The notes under the pieces: generated by a model
Database searches by the model: none
The model's input: only the letters and a program-made list of their open reading frames with translations
Told to the model about the DNA's origin: nothing
Shown: positions 53,420 to 64,000 of the stretch, piece after piece
How positions within the stretch are numbered: position 1 is the stretch's first letter
Layout: each line of letters opens with the position of its first letter
NCBI RefSeq assembly: GCF_945859685.1
Contig: NC_079149.1
Coordinates: 79,103,073 to 79,167,072 of the forward strand
Direction of reading: 5' to 3'
Source of the DNA: Eupeodes corollae
Lineage: Eukaryota; Arthropoda; Insecta; Diptera; Syrphidae
DNA: 64,000 nt
Program-made: the position numbers and the translations under genes

Positions 53420-55684
53420 CAATGGCAGATCCAGAGGGGGTCGTAGGGGTCATGGCCCCCCCTGGGAGATAATTAGTTTGCTTTTTCCCTTCAATTCTAA
53501 ACTTATCGTATTGCCTTAATGGATATGACCCCCGTTATAGTTTGAATTATTGATTTTTTGTATATGAAAACAGCATTTGTATTTTACTTCCTTAAACTTT
53601 GTTGCTAAAAGTACTACTTTAAACTGAGGACTTGACCAAGAACATAATATGAATCGGAAATTCAGCCTATTCCAAAAACGCAGCATAAATTCATCAACTT
53701 TTGACGAACTGACGATCCAGGGGGATCATATGATACAAAAAGTTAAGTTGTATAAGTATAGATTCACCAAAAAATGGTTTGCTGTCAAAAAGAACTAAAA
53801 TGTTTGTTTTCGCTTAATTTGAATTCAAAAAACTTAAGTCATGCCTCAAATTATTTTCATAAAAATTGTTTCTAAGAAAAAGAGCTAATATTCAGGTTCT
53901 TAAGAAGAAAGCTTGAATAAGAGATCATCAATTTAATATTAAGTTGCCTTTAAATTCCTTAAACTAGCCTTCAATTTTATTATTAAATTTTTTTGACACG
54001 CATAAATAGTGAACATTGAGTGATTTTTACTTGCGACATACATATAGGAACTATATGGCAAGTTTTGCTTTAGTAAACAATTTCGAAATAGAGCTTTTAA
54101 TCAAATATGACATTACGAACGGTTGAGAAGTCGAAAAAAAGGGTACTATGATACCGTCCGTCTGTGTGTCTTTCCTGGCTCCTACAGCCCAAACAATTGT
54201 ATAATCATTGGTTTGATTTTCCTAAAACTTTCTCTTAATTTTGTGTTCTTAATTCGGCTTCTTTCTACAAGAAAAACATATTTTGATATTGCTTTGTTTT
54301 TAAGTTTTCTCAAGAACTAATGGTTCAATAATCTTCTCTTTCTGTGTAAGCTAGTTTTGATGATCAAATGATGATGATTAAAAATGTGTGTTTTCTTTTA
54401 ATTTTTAAAAAGGTGTTAATTTTGTTAACAAGACTCGATATCTCTGAAAGGGATCAACATTTTTTGACGAAATCTAAATGTAAAATATATATTTATAAGC
54501 TCTTTATTTAATGCTTACCAAAAATATTTTTTAGACAAAATTTAGAATTTAAATTATTTATGAAAAAAATGAACTGATCTTAATTTTTTGAGAAAAACTT
54601 ATTTGCGGGTACATTTTTAAATGTTTAAAGATAGGAAATATTTTTAAACAAACTTTTTGGTAAAAAATAGCAAGTCCTCCATTTTATTTATTTCAAAATT
54701 GATTTTCTGTTCAATACAAAAGATCTTAAAAGATCTTAAAGAATTAAATAAATCTACTTTTGAAGTGAATTTGCCCTGTATATGCTCTATAACTGCGATT
54801 TAAACACGAATTTCAATAATATGAATGTCCCAAAAAGAGCAGAAGTGGTAGTTCTGTTAAATTAATTGCTAATAGAAAAACACATTATAAACGTTTCATA
54901 TCTATTGATATAAGAACTTTGAATCTCTTGATATTTGAAGTGAAAAGAAATACGTGTAATTTGTGAGTGCTACACAAACGTTTCTTCCTTACTTAATTGT
55001 TTACTATAATTTCTTTTAATTTAATTTTTTAGGGTAAATTATGAACTTAAATGCAAATATTTCCTTAAATTGAAGAACCAAAAATTTTTCCCTCTAAAAT
55101 TCCTAAGTTTTGTTAACTCCTTTAAGATCAAAATCCGAGAAAGCAGACTGATAGCGATAGTAATAAAAGACTCCCAAAAATGAAGATTGAAAAAACTTCG
55201 TCAAAAAAAGTCCGACATTTCATCACAAGAAATCCTGTCTCATTTTCTGGATTTTTAAATTTTTTAGCGTTCTATGCATAAAGAGAAATGGATACAAGAA
55301 ATGTATATTTTAGTTTTGAAAAAAAGCTTGGTTTCAAAACAATTTCTTACATTTCTGCGTGAAATGCAGCAAAAAACCCCTAAGCTATTATGTTTTTGCT
55401 CTTAAATATGGCATATTTAGAACACTTTTGGAATCTAGGAATGCTTTCATATGTACGGAGTCATCCAAATTAAATAGTTAGACCGTACCTTGCTGGACAA
55501 CACTGTTATAAAATTATTTGATAACTAAAGTTGTCATTTGAGCAATTGAAATGTGTAAAGGATAGGTTAATATACTCGTTCACATTATATTATTTAAATT
55601 TTGTTAGCATAATTTACAAAACATTAAAGAACATTTTTAAGTGGTGAGTAAAAACTCATCTAAGTGTGTCTGGAGCCGCCATTG
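53420..55684. mobile_element. Complete non-autonomous hAT-like element (family B), 2265 bp
   Basis: The ends CAATGGCAGATCCAGA and, inverted, CAATGGCGGCTCCAGA match at 14 of 16 positions and are flanked by a perfect 8-bp duplication CAAAAATG. No frame longer than about 65 codons or any transposase motif is present, so it must rely on an autonomous relative. Related copies lie at 31.2-33.45, 47.4-48.25 and 57.45-58.44 kb. A stretch near 54140 reads CCGTCCGTCTGTGTGTC, a pyrimidine-rich motif shared with the 57.6-kb copy. Confidence 0.92.
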
Positions 55685-55692
55685 CAAAAATG
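55685..55692. repeat. Right target-site duplication, hAT-like element B
   Basis: CAAAAATG, identical to 53412-53419. Confidence 0.93.
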
Positions 55693-56013
55693 TATTGGCT
55701 TTTCCGAAAATTGGGAAAGGAAGACTTGGAATATTTCTGTGGTAGGTACCTATCTCAAATATCTTTGGTTTTTTAAACAAAAACGTTGAGATTTGAGAAT
55801 TACCCACAAAATCTGAGACATTAGAGATATACACACAAAAGAAGTACAAGTGAAAATTTGATAACTAACACAAGAAATTCCAAAAAAATCCTTTGAAATC
55901 CCATAACAGGAAAGTGTTAAAAATCATTTTTCTAAAAAATGAGGTAAAGGGATAATTTCGAAAAAGTACCACTGTGGTCGTCCTTATAAAAAAGTGATAG
56001 ATTTTAAAATGTT

Positions 56014-56095
56014 CGAGGTAGGTTGGGTTAGGTTAAAGTGGCTGTCCGTGATAGAGTAAGACACACTTACTTATAGGCCGGTATAATATAGGCAA
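56014..56095 (-). mobile_element. Short LINE 3'-end fragment
   Basis: On the minus strand it reads GGACAGCCACTTTAACCTAACC, nearly the same terminus as the LINE ending at 12604 (GGACAGCCACTATAACC). Only the 3' UTR is present, the result of extreme 5' truncation. Confidence 0.65.
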
Positions 56096-57420
56096 TTGTG
56101 TTGTGATACATTGTTATTATTTTAGCTTTCTCTGACAGTAAACTGAACTCGTCTTTCAACATACACCAGAATTCTGATAAAGACTTCTTTGTTGCGAAAA
56201 GTTCTCTATCGAAGAATTTGTTGTTGATCAATCAAGCATTCAAACTGCAGCGATATCAAGTGGTTTTTCCAACGCGGCATAGTACGGGTTTATTAACCAT
56301 ACGTTTTCCTTAATGTTTAGGTGGAATTCGTCTGGAAATAGTAGAGAAAGCTATCTAAAAAACATTCTAGATAGATATTAAACTCATTTAAAACATCATC
56401 GGGAATGATCGGGAAGCTGTCTAGGTTTCGATTTTTTATAGATGCAGTCCAAAACTGAATTTTATTTTCAAATTCTTCTATATTTTTTCACTGTTATTGC
56501 CTTTCCCTGAAGTGATACAATTAAATCATTTATTTTTTAAATAACCAACGCCAATTTCAATAACCAACGCTCATTGCTCATTACACAACATTGTCGTCAA
56601 TGACGAAGATTCTAACCTCAGCTATCATTTCGAAAAGCCACGCCAGTGTTTTTCTGGGAGAAAGCTACCTTACTTCTGCGTGAAGAAGTAAAGATGTATT
56701 TAGACTACCCATGTCATCACACAATACTTTAAAAAGCCTTGTATTCTTTGGCTAATAAAGTTTATTATTTTCACGCTTTCTTCCAACAACTCTTTAAGGG
56801 ACACTGGAATTTTTTTCATTGCGAGGGCATGGGGGTGTATAACGCAGTGGCTACTTGTGCATCCTTTAACAATTTGCTTTATGCTTGCGATGCCACCGGA
56901 CGTTTTTCCAGTCATGGCCATGGCACAGTCCGTGCATAAATCCATGCAGTTTAACCATTGTATGTTATTTACAATACAAAAAATTGTCAATCAAATTAAA
57001 AATTGGCAACGGCTTGCAGAAGAGCAGATCTTCTTGAAAGGACTGTCTCCGATTCGTCTTGATATTGTGGTATTTCACAAAGGAACGGTGTCAACTTATT
57101 TTTTGCCCTTTTCACCCAACAAACATTCAACAATGTTTTTAACACTTTATCAATTTGCGCTATTCGGAAACTTCCAAGTAGGACGCCATCAACGCATTTT
57201 CGTTTACTGTCTTTAAGTGATAAGAGTAATAATGGTTTGATATTTAGTAAGTTCAGCATACTTTCTTTTGAAGAAATCAGTCGGGTTACTTTTGCAATCT
57301 GGATGAATCCCTGTAAAGTGACGTTTAAGTTTTGATTGAAACATAGCAACACTTAACCGCAAATTACGCAGTGAGGTTTCTTGTAACTTGTCTCATCAAA
57401 TCCAAAATTTAAATATAATT
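56096..57420 (-). mobile_element. hAT transposase remnant of ZBED/SCAND3 type
   Basis: Minus-strand traces in order: RKYHELYLNFGFDETSYKK and PHCVICG (BED-like zinc finger start), FKRKYAELTKYQ-like in a shifted frame, LCTDCAMAMTGKTSGG, SSHCVIHPHALAMKKIPVSL and LKELLEESVKIINFI, SLLLHAEVR-like, and SEFWCMLKDEFSLLSEKA near the C-terminus. The catalytic block CTDGA reads CTDCA and stops interrupt the frame. The ends were not defined. This type is known both as active transposons and as domesticated genes; the stops argue for a dead transposon. Confidence 0.85.
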
Positions 57421-57449
57421 CGTGGTACTTCCTTTTAACTGATATTTAC

Positions 57450-58440
57450 TTGCGACATATAGGAACTACATATATGGCAAGTTTTGCATTCGTGCAAAAT
57501 TTCGAACTCGACATTTTAATCAAACATTTCATTTCATTTATTTTATTTGCATGAATTTACTCATTAAGATACAATACCTTATAAATTAGAGTAAAACATC
57601 AGTATATAGTAATGCTATTTGTACATTCATTGTGCTTTGATATTTCATGATATTTCGATGGTAGAGAAGTCGAAAAAAGTGGGTCCCGCGATTCCGTCCG
57701 GTCGGTTATGTCTGTCTATCCACGCTCCTACAGCCTAAACCATTGGGTCGATTGAGTTCAAACTTGGAAGTTAACGTTTTGAGCAGATTCGCGTTAGGCC
57801 TTTTTTTCATTTTTTTTAAGATCAAAACTAACAGTGGCCCCATACATTTTTTTGGTCAAAAAACGATATTTCGAAAATTTTATTTTTTAACTTGGCTTTT
57901 TTTAATAAGAAAAACATATTTTTTAGTATTGCTCAGGAATGGTAGGTACCGCTCATAGAACCGTTATTTTGTTTTTAATTTTCCCAACTTATGAACTGAT
58001 TTCAATACATTTTTTTCTGAATAAGCTTTTATATTGCCTTAACAATATTTGATTATCAAAAATGTAATTTTGTATTGTTTGGATTTTTAAAAAATATTGA
58101 ATTTTATGTTTTCGAAATTCTATATCTCAAAAACGGGTCAACATTTTTTTACGAAATTTAAATGTCTAGCGTATATTTACAATCTCTAAACAATTGCATA
58201 CCAAAAACATTTTTAGAACAAAATTGAAAAATTTTATATATAAAAAAATAATTAAAAAAAAAAAACGCTCTAACGATTTTCAAAAAAAAAAATTAAATCA
58301 AGGGTTTTTTGATTGATAAAATGGCATTTAAATTTTTCAAGGCAAAGTTATTTTTCAGGTAAAATTTTGAATCTTTTTTTTTAATTATTTAAACATATTT
58401 AAAGTAAATTATTTTGACAAAATTTTATTTGCATTCCTAT
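57450..58440. repeat. Partial copy of hAT-like family B
   Basis: Shares TTACTTGCGACATA, AGGAACTA, ATGGCAAGTTTTGC, GAGAAGTCGAAAAAA, CTCCTACAGCC and later blocks with the complete element (54.02-54.65 kb), with an inserted stretch at about 57540-57650. Confidence 0.7.
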
Positions 58441-59530
58441 CTTTTATCTAAATGAATACAGTTGATACATATTTATGTATGTATTTTTATAACTATAACT
58501 ATTGTAAATACCAACTATGGCCGTGTAGCGCCACTGCATCGGATTAACGAATATTATATGTTTAATCAACAATCTATTTTAAAGTGTCTATCAAGAATTA
58601 ATATCTTGGTACTTTTGTATATACGATTTTAAAATATTATTCTTTAAGAATAAGGTTGTTTTACACATACTTTACGTGCCCTCGCCTATATAAAACAATA
58701 AATACTTAGTACTAGTTAAAGAAACGTACAAACTGTACAACTACTGCTTACGTGTCACTCATAACTAAAATCCAAAACGTACAAGAACTGACATGAATAG
58801 CAATTCCTTGTACTTTAACAAAAAAATAAATTGAACGCAATAACTCCATGTTTGAGCTGAAAACTTGTAGAAAAGAGGGAATGTGATTGGATTGTAGTAA
58901 GTACCTTCTACCTACTACCAATAACATTCCTTCATTACCATCATAAACATGTCTTTATCTTTCTATCTTCATTAAGCTGATCACGCCAATAAACTATTCT
59001 TATCCGTTTTAAACACCTACCTAACTACACAACCAACAGGAGATCGCTTTAAAATTTAAACATACATGTTCTGCCTCTTTCTTATCTTCAGATAATTCAT
59101 TTTCCATCCTGCTTCTTCTACTATGAAATTAAAATGAAGCTATCCAAAGGACAACTTCGGGTGCTTTTGCGGAGCATTTACTTGCTTTTTTCAAAGATCC
59201 AGACTTAAGCCAGCAATGCTTTCGAAAATTGTAGATATGTATAAAAACAAAATAAAGTTAAACTCACGCTCTAAAAGAAACAGCAAATTAACAAATTGAA
59301 CAAAAAATGTTTCTATTTCAATCGTCACTCTCACTAGTCTTCGTTGTATTGAATGTAAATTTATAAGAGTGAGATGGAATAAAAAATAAAATTTGTCCAT
59401 TAATATGTTTTTACCGTTTCAAGATAATGCAAAAGTGTTCCTTAGAACTACAAAATTGTTTGAAATTTGTTTGTAGTAAGGTACTATATATATGCTGATT
59501 TTTTTTTAAATGTGAATTTCAAATTCGAAT
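58441..59530. other. AT-rich non-coding region
   Basis: Nothing recognised on either strand. Confidence 0.45.
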
Positions 59531-59639
59531 CATGATGCGATCAAAATTACAAGATCAGAAGCCAAGACTAACTAGTCCGTCTTGGAATTTTTACAGTTTT
59601 TCAAATATTTCCGCGGAGCACTTGGATATTCTAGACGGA

Positions 59640-60120
59640 GCACTCTTTGGGAATACCGGGTTTAGATGTTATATCGTTATAGAGGAATTCTCTTTGTTAA
59701 TACTTGCGTTTTTGAGCTAGTGCAGAGCATCATGTACAGAGAAGGTGAAGAACTGTTTCTTCCATCCATACAGCTTCTGCAAAAGTCATTTGAGAATACG
59801 CTTAGCCACGTGGCGTATACTTTCCTATTAGAAAGTGCCCGATTATGACACCGATTATCGAGGTTAAATGCGATCTCCTAAGAGATATAGCAAGCACCTT
59901 GAGGGCTTTAAATCTAGTGTAGGCCAGATGTTTTTATGACATGACACGTGGTAATGTTATACCATCTGATGTTTGCCTTCTTCATTTAACGTCTTGCATT
60001 AGGAACAATTTACATGTTGCGATTGGTATAATAGTATATTATTAGCCAAACGTGGTAAAATGAAATGTACCATTACTGGCGGGGTCAGCTGCTTTAAAAT
60101 TGCCTGGAATGTCTATCGCA
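59640..60120 (-). mobile_element. LINE fragment (I/LOA-like), RNase H end to C-terminus
   Basis: Minus-strand traces DIPGNFKA, IPIATCKLFLMQD, then GHFLIGK, FSNDFCRS-like (MTFAEAVW in a shifted frame) and LHLLCT plus CSALAQKRKY match the same family as the copies at 9.4, 10.7 and 18.9 kb. It is heavily frameshifted. Confidence 0.75.
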
Positions 60121-60124
60121 GGGA

Positions 60125-60185
60125 GTGATAAGAGTTGTAAGTCACTAGGCCCTAGTTCACAACGGACTGTTGCGCCACCCCATTT
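60125..60185 (+). mobile_element. LINE/SINE 3' tail fragment
   Basis: GAGTTGTAAGTCACTAGGCC, CTAGTTCACAACGGACTG and TTGCGCCACC correspond to the 3' tail of the SINE at 40.0 kb (inverted there) and of the LINE tail at 13.34 kb. Confidence 0.6.
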
Positions 60186-60224
60186 GATTTTGAATGTAGA
60201 GTTTTAGAAATAAGAATACTATAT

Positions 60225-61235
60225 AATCATATCATGATCCGATGGCCACAAACCATATCTAACGATGAACTGGGCAGGCCCAGATTAAATAAATGGGGGC
60301 CGAGGCTATTTCAAATTTGAGGCCCCTTAAAAAGTTATAAAACCCAAGCAAGCCAACCCCTCATAACCCAGAGCGTCCTGAACCCCAAGCGAGCCAACCC
60401 AATAACCCGGGCGCTAGCAGCCCACGCTCTCGGACGATACGCCGAGGAGTTGCCGCATCGAAAATCCAAGAAGCTTTCCCCGCCATTTTTCGATTGTTAA
60501 ACTCAAAACGGACTCGTGGAAATTAACAATTCTAAATTTTACCACACTAATATCGAAATGTACTTAAACGCTCAATTCACACATCTCTCTTAATCAAGAA
60601 TAAATAAGGTACTCGAGATAATAACTAATTAGTCTAGCATATTTCCACACTTCGCACAAAAACATACGAAGCAGAGAAATACATTTTTTTCAATTAGAAA
60701 ATCCTTTGTGAGTTAGGCTGCATGGATTAATATGTTTTGAGTTTAAAGTTTTGGGTTAATAGCTACTTAATAGCGAGTTGAGCTATGTGGGTTTAAAGTT
60801 TATGAGATTAATTGTGAGTTGGGCTATATGGGATTAACGTTTTTAGGGTAGTTTAAATATCGCTGTTTTACGGTTTAAATTTCTTAATGGGATGGGGCCC
60901 TCGTTTCCGCGGGTCTCGGGGCTGCAGTCCCCCCTAGCCCCTCTATTAATGTGGGCCTGGGTAAACAAAAGTTTACATCGCGCGGAGAAAACATAGCAAA
61001 GCAGTGCTTTCAATGGAATCCTTAAGGTAAAAGGCGGCGTGGAATGCCAAGAGAAACATGGAGATCATCTGTCATGAAGGAAACTCGATCCCAAAACTTG
61101 GAGACGTGGTCCAAGCTGTGAGGTATCGTGCTAGGAATAGAGAGAGATGGAAGAAACTGGTTGCCGCCCTGGCCATATGCTCCAGGAGGAGTTAAAGTGC
61201 TGCTACTAGCAGCCGGAAACGAAGAAGAAGAAGAT
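60225..61235 (+). mobile_element. RTE-like LINE C-terminal fragment, split by a MITE
   Basis: RWPQTISNDELG lies just left of the MITE at 60275. To its right come NIAKQCFQWNP-like traces, RRRGMPRETWRSSVMKETRS, TWSKL and, in shifted frames, ERWKKLVAALC-like, ending in a GAA microsatellite tail (GAAGAAGAAGAAG). These are typical of the end of RTE-type ORF2 in arthropods. It is 5'-truncated and dead. Confidence 0.75.
60275..60959. mobile_element. MITE with CAGGCCCA inverted ends
   Basis: The left end CAGGCCCAGATTAAATAAAT and the inverted right end CAGGCCCACATTAATAGAGG are similar, each followed by a G-rich run. It is about 685 bp and non-coding. No matching 8-bp duplication was found (GAACTGGG versus GGTAAACA), so the exact insertion event or superfamily is uncertain. 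Confidence 0.65.
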
Positions 61236-61239
61236 GATT

Positions 61240-63440
61240 GTAATCTATATTTATTTAATTTAAAGTTTAGGTTGAATTTTAAATGAAATCAGATTTATGT
61301 ACAACAATGACCTTCCTAGGCCTACAATTTAAAATATAGCATAAGGAAATGTTTTATGTTGAACTAAACATGCATAAATATGATTTATAATATTACTTAC
61401 TTGAAGAAATATCCTTGTAGTTCCCACCGGTTTCTATAATTATAGTTTCCATTTTGATGCAATTCTAAAAATAGCTTTTATTGGTAAAGAACCTATTCGA
61501 AGTTCTTTATTGAAGACAAAAGTGTGTTCTTTATTTAAAAAAAAAAATAATTACATTCGCGTCAATATCATTGAGATTCACTATGAGTTCATAATTTATA
61601 CTTGTAGGCATACAAACATAAATATCTACCTACGAGTACCTACAGAGGTTTATAATATATAGATAATACCAAAACACATGAAGTGCAGTTAAGGAAATGA
61701 CACTTTCCTTATTCCTCAAATGCACAAATTAAATATTTAAATGTTAGCAAATATGAACAAAAGTTTCAAAATGTTCATTAGGGGTATATTTCGATTTACT
61801 TTCGTAGATATGTACCAACTTATAGGTATAATGTACATATATATAACTTATATATAAAAGCTCTATAAAATGCTTCTATAATTAAATCACTCGCGGAAAA
61901 TAAAATTTAACCTCACATTAGGTACAAATTTTTGACAAAATAAACCAAAAATATGGTTTATATTAAATTGACCTAGACATAGTTTTTACTGAAGTGTGCG
62001 TTTATTTTTTTACCACGCAATATTATTTTTTTGCGGTTTACAATAAAACAAACAATGTTCTGTTTTCGTTTTTTATCTATACATTATCCGTTTAAAGGGC
62101 GCACATATTTTTAAAGAAACAGCACTCACTTAGGTATTTTGTTTTTTTAACAAATAGGAGGACAAAATATACAACAATTTCAATTTCCGAGTAACCACGC
62201 GCACTTTTGGCTCCAAATTAAAAGTAAAAACAATAATTCTTGCAAAAAAATTCGTCACATCTAAAGTGAATTTTGGATTTGCAAAAGTATCTAAAGATGT
62301 ACCTAGCTAAATATGTATATATAAAAAGCTACATACAATCATAATTATGTATAGAAACCTATATAATAAATGTACTTATGTAAAGTTTACAAATACTTCT
62401 TCGCCTAGATCTTTTTTTTCCTGGTAGATATGTTTCATGACGCTTCGCAGCGCTCTCGCGCTGGTGTTGTAATGTAAAATTTCTCTTACAACTTGTGCGC
62501 GGCAAGCTTTTTTCTATAACTTTAAAAAAAATATATGATGTTCGTAGGCAGTATAGGTACGTTCGTACCTAAATGTAAGCTATAACCTATCTAAGCTATC
62601 AAGAGTTTAGAACTTAATTCTCAATTCATATATACGTACATACGTATTTACTATATTAGACTTTTAAGTCTAAAGTATGGACAAATAAACTGACCTTGAA
62701 AAGGTCTATTTCGCTGGGCTTTTATAGTAAACATACCTACGTACATTTGTATAGACATATTTCGTAAGTTTTTATGAGTATAGGTATTGTTATATGAAAA
62801 CGTATAAGGCCTCGCAAATACATAGCTATACAATTTACATGAGTGGTATACCTAGCTATTTATGTTTTCGATTTAATAAACAAAATGTCACCTACACAAT
62901 CAAATTGAAAAGGGAAGCTTTTTAAATAATTTTTCTCTCGATGCCTTTTAGACAAATATTTTATGTTCTTCATAACACGTGAACGTTTTTCCTCTAAACT
63001 TATTTTTGTTGAAACGAGAATAATAAATAAAATTATTTGGACCAATATTTTATTTCTTAGAATCAGTGTTTCATTTTATCATTCTTTTGTTTAAAACTAT
63101 ATTTTATTAATTATTTTTACCTACTATTGTATTTCAAGTGACAAAAAAATTGTAATTTGTATTTATTTTGTAGCCATTTCATTAAAAAAAAAAGAAGGAA
63201 ACTTTGGTGTTTTAATCTTTCATAATCTATCACATTATATGTGTAGTTAAAATCTAATAAATTGTTAAAAAAATACTGTTTTCTTACATTGTTGATTAGC
63301 TATGTTGCAAAATTATTCATTTTTATAGGTATAATGGCAATTTAATATCGTGCATCCATTTGTCACCTCATCAAGCAGCCATTATCCATTTCTTTTCCGT
63401 TCGCCATTATATAACCAAAAAAGAAATACGTGACGTGAGT
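61240..63440. other. AT-rich non-coding region
   Basis: No coding exon is convincing. A small GC-rich hairpin CAGCG-CTCTCG-CGCTG lies at about 62449-62464. Confidence 0.45.
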
Positions 63441-63460
63441 GATTTTTGCCATAACCTACC

Positions 63461-63552
63461 GATGCCACACAACCATACAATACACATAAACTTGAACTTG
63501 AAAAATTTCAAGTTCAAAATGAAACTGATCATTGTATTGTGTCTTGTGTGGC
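63461..63552. repeat. Long hairpin with a perfect 12-bp inner stem
   Basis: TTGAACTTGAAA (63492-63503) and TTTCAAGTTCAA (63506-63517) are perfect complements separated by two A. Outer arms GCCACACAACCATACAATAC (from 63464) and TGTATTGTGTCTTGTGTGGC (to 63552) pair over most of their length. The whole can fold into a near-continuous hairpin of about 90 nt. Confidence 0.85.
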
Positions 63553-63559
63553 AAAAATA

Positions 63560-64000
63560 AAAAGCGCCAACGCCTCTCTTCAGAAGACCCGAACCGAAAT
63601 TTAGCATAGCACTGTTAGCTTCATTCAGCAATATTTTCACTACTTTTTCTTTTTACTTAACCATAACCTACCTCAATGGTTCATCCGTTGTGCGGCGAGG
63701 CGAGAATCGAGATAGCGAAAAAATACGCACCACACCAACAACGAAGATACTTCGCAAAATTTCGTTAGCAAAAAACGAAGTTTCACGAACCGGTACGAGC
63801 GCGAGGCTACATCTGCAAAATAACCAATCAGCATGTTGCAAAAATAAAGCTTTTATTTGGTTTTATTTTGTGCGAAAAAGGAGCTTTTTTTGTTGTTTGT
63901 TTTGTTGTATTAGATGTCGTTATCTCTCTTACGCATAAGGGATTTGCTATCTTGTTTTGCAAAAGCTATGGAAGGGGTGCTTTTTAAGAGCAAGTAACAA
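63560..64000. other. Less AT-rich right edge, possible exon or promoter DNA
   Basis: From 63690 to 63830 the sequence is notably richer in CG dinucleotides (GTTGTGCGGCGAGGCGAGAA, CGGTACGAGCGCGAGG) than the preceding 20 kb. It could be a 5' UTR or promoter of the minus-strand BTB/Psq gene or of a neighbour. No splice or coding evidence decides this. Confidence 0.25.

Noticed and set aside
56700..57352. A domesticated ZBED/SCAND3-type host gene
   Set aside because: Several in-frame stops, frameshifts and an altered CTDGA-type motif show a dead transposase.

Overview
The window is about 68% AT nuclear DNA from an insect, most probably a brachyceran fly. Reasons: a ZAD-type C2H2 zinc-finger gene and a ribbon-like BTB/Psq gene are present, introns have GT-AG ends, and the transposon load is large and mixed (LINEs, tRNA-SINE, Tc1/mariner, hAT, Helitron, foldback). 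Nothing is bacterial or viral. The species cannot be named from the sequence.

Layout: (1) 1-480 holds the last two coding exons and a poly(A) signal of an unrecognised plus-strand gene. (2) 0.8-7.1 kb is transposon debris: LINE tails, a MITE, a minus-strand LINE with an in-frame 63-bp duplication, and a pair of inverted arms around that LINE. (3) 7.17-14.48 kb is a minus-strand gene rebuilt here from four exons, predicted as a 635-residue ZAD plus C2H2 zinc-finger protein. Its 5.26-kb first intron splits the ZAD domain and is filled with LINE copies in opposite orientations and a mariner remnant. (4) 14.5-18.7 kb has two small candidate transcription units with related TATA regions, a possible minus-strand exon, and a hAT element with both ends and an 8-bp target duplication. 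(5) 18.9-21.57 kb is a LINE copy that has lost the catalytic half of its reverse transcriptase.

(6) 23.5-26.05 kb is a minus-strand BTB plus Pipsqueak gene that I read as ribbon (rib). Its first visible coding exon starts at a strong splice acceptor, so 5' exons lie further right and much of the DNA beyond 26 kb may be its upstream intron or regulatory region. (7) 26-64 kb has no recognisable host coding exon. It contains a composite Tc1 element (27.4-29.6 kb), a mariner nested in a hAT-like element (31.2-33.45 kb), a block poor in recognisable transposons (33.5-39 kb), a SINE (40 kb), a Helitron with an intact 3' end split by a foldback-like element (42.5-44.6 kb), four copies of an AT-rich repeat with roughly 175-bp internal monomers, three hAT-type elements or remnants (49.5, 53.4 and 56 kb), an RTE-like LINE split by a MITE (60-61 kb), and a long hairpin at 63.5 kb.

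The two well-supported host genes are probable transcription regulators on the minus strand; nothing here shows that they act together. The clearest sequence-level results are the ZAD gene reassembled across its intron, the perfect target-site duplications that fix two hAT elements, the nested insertions, and the AT-rich monomer-bearing repeat family.
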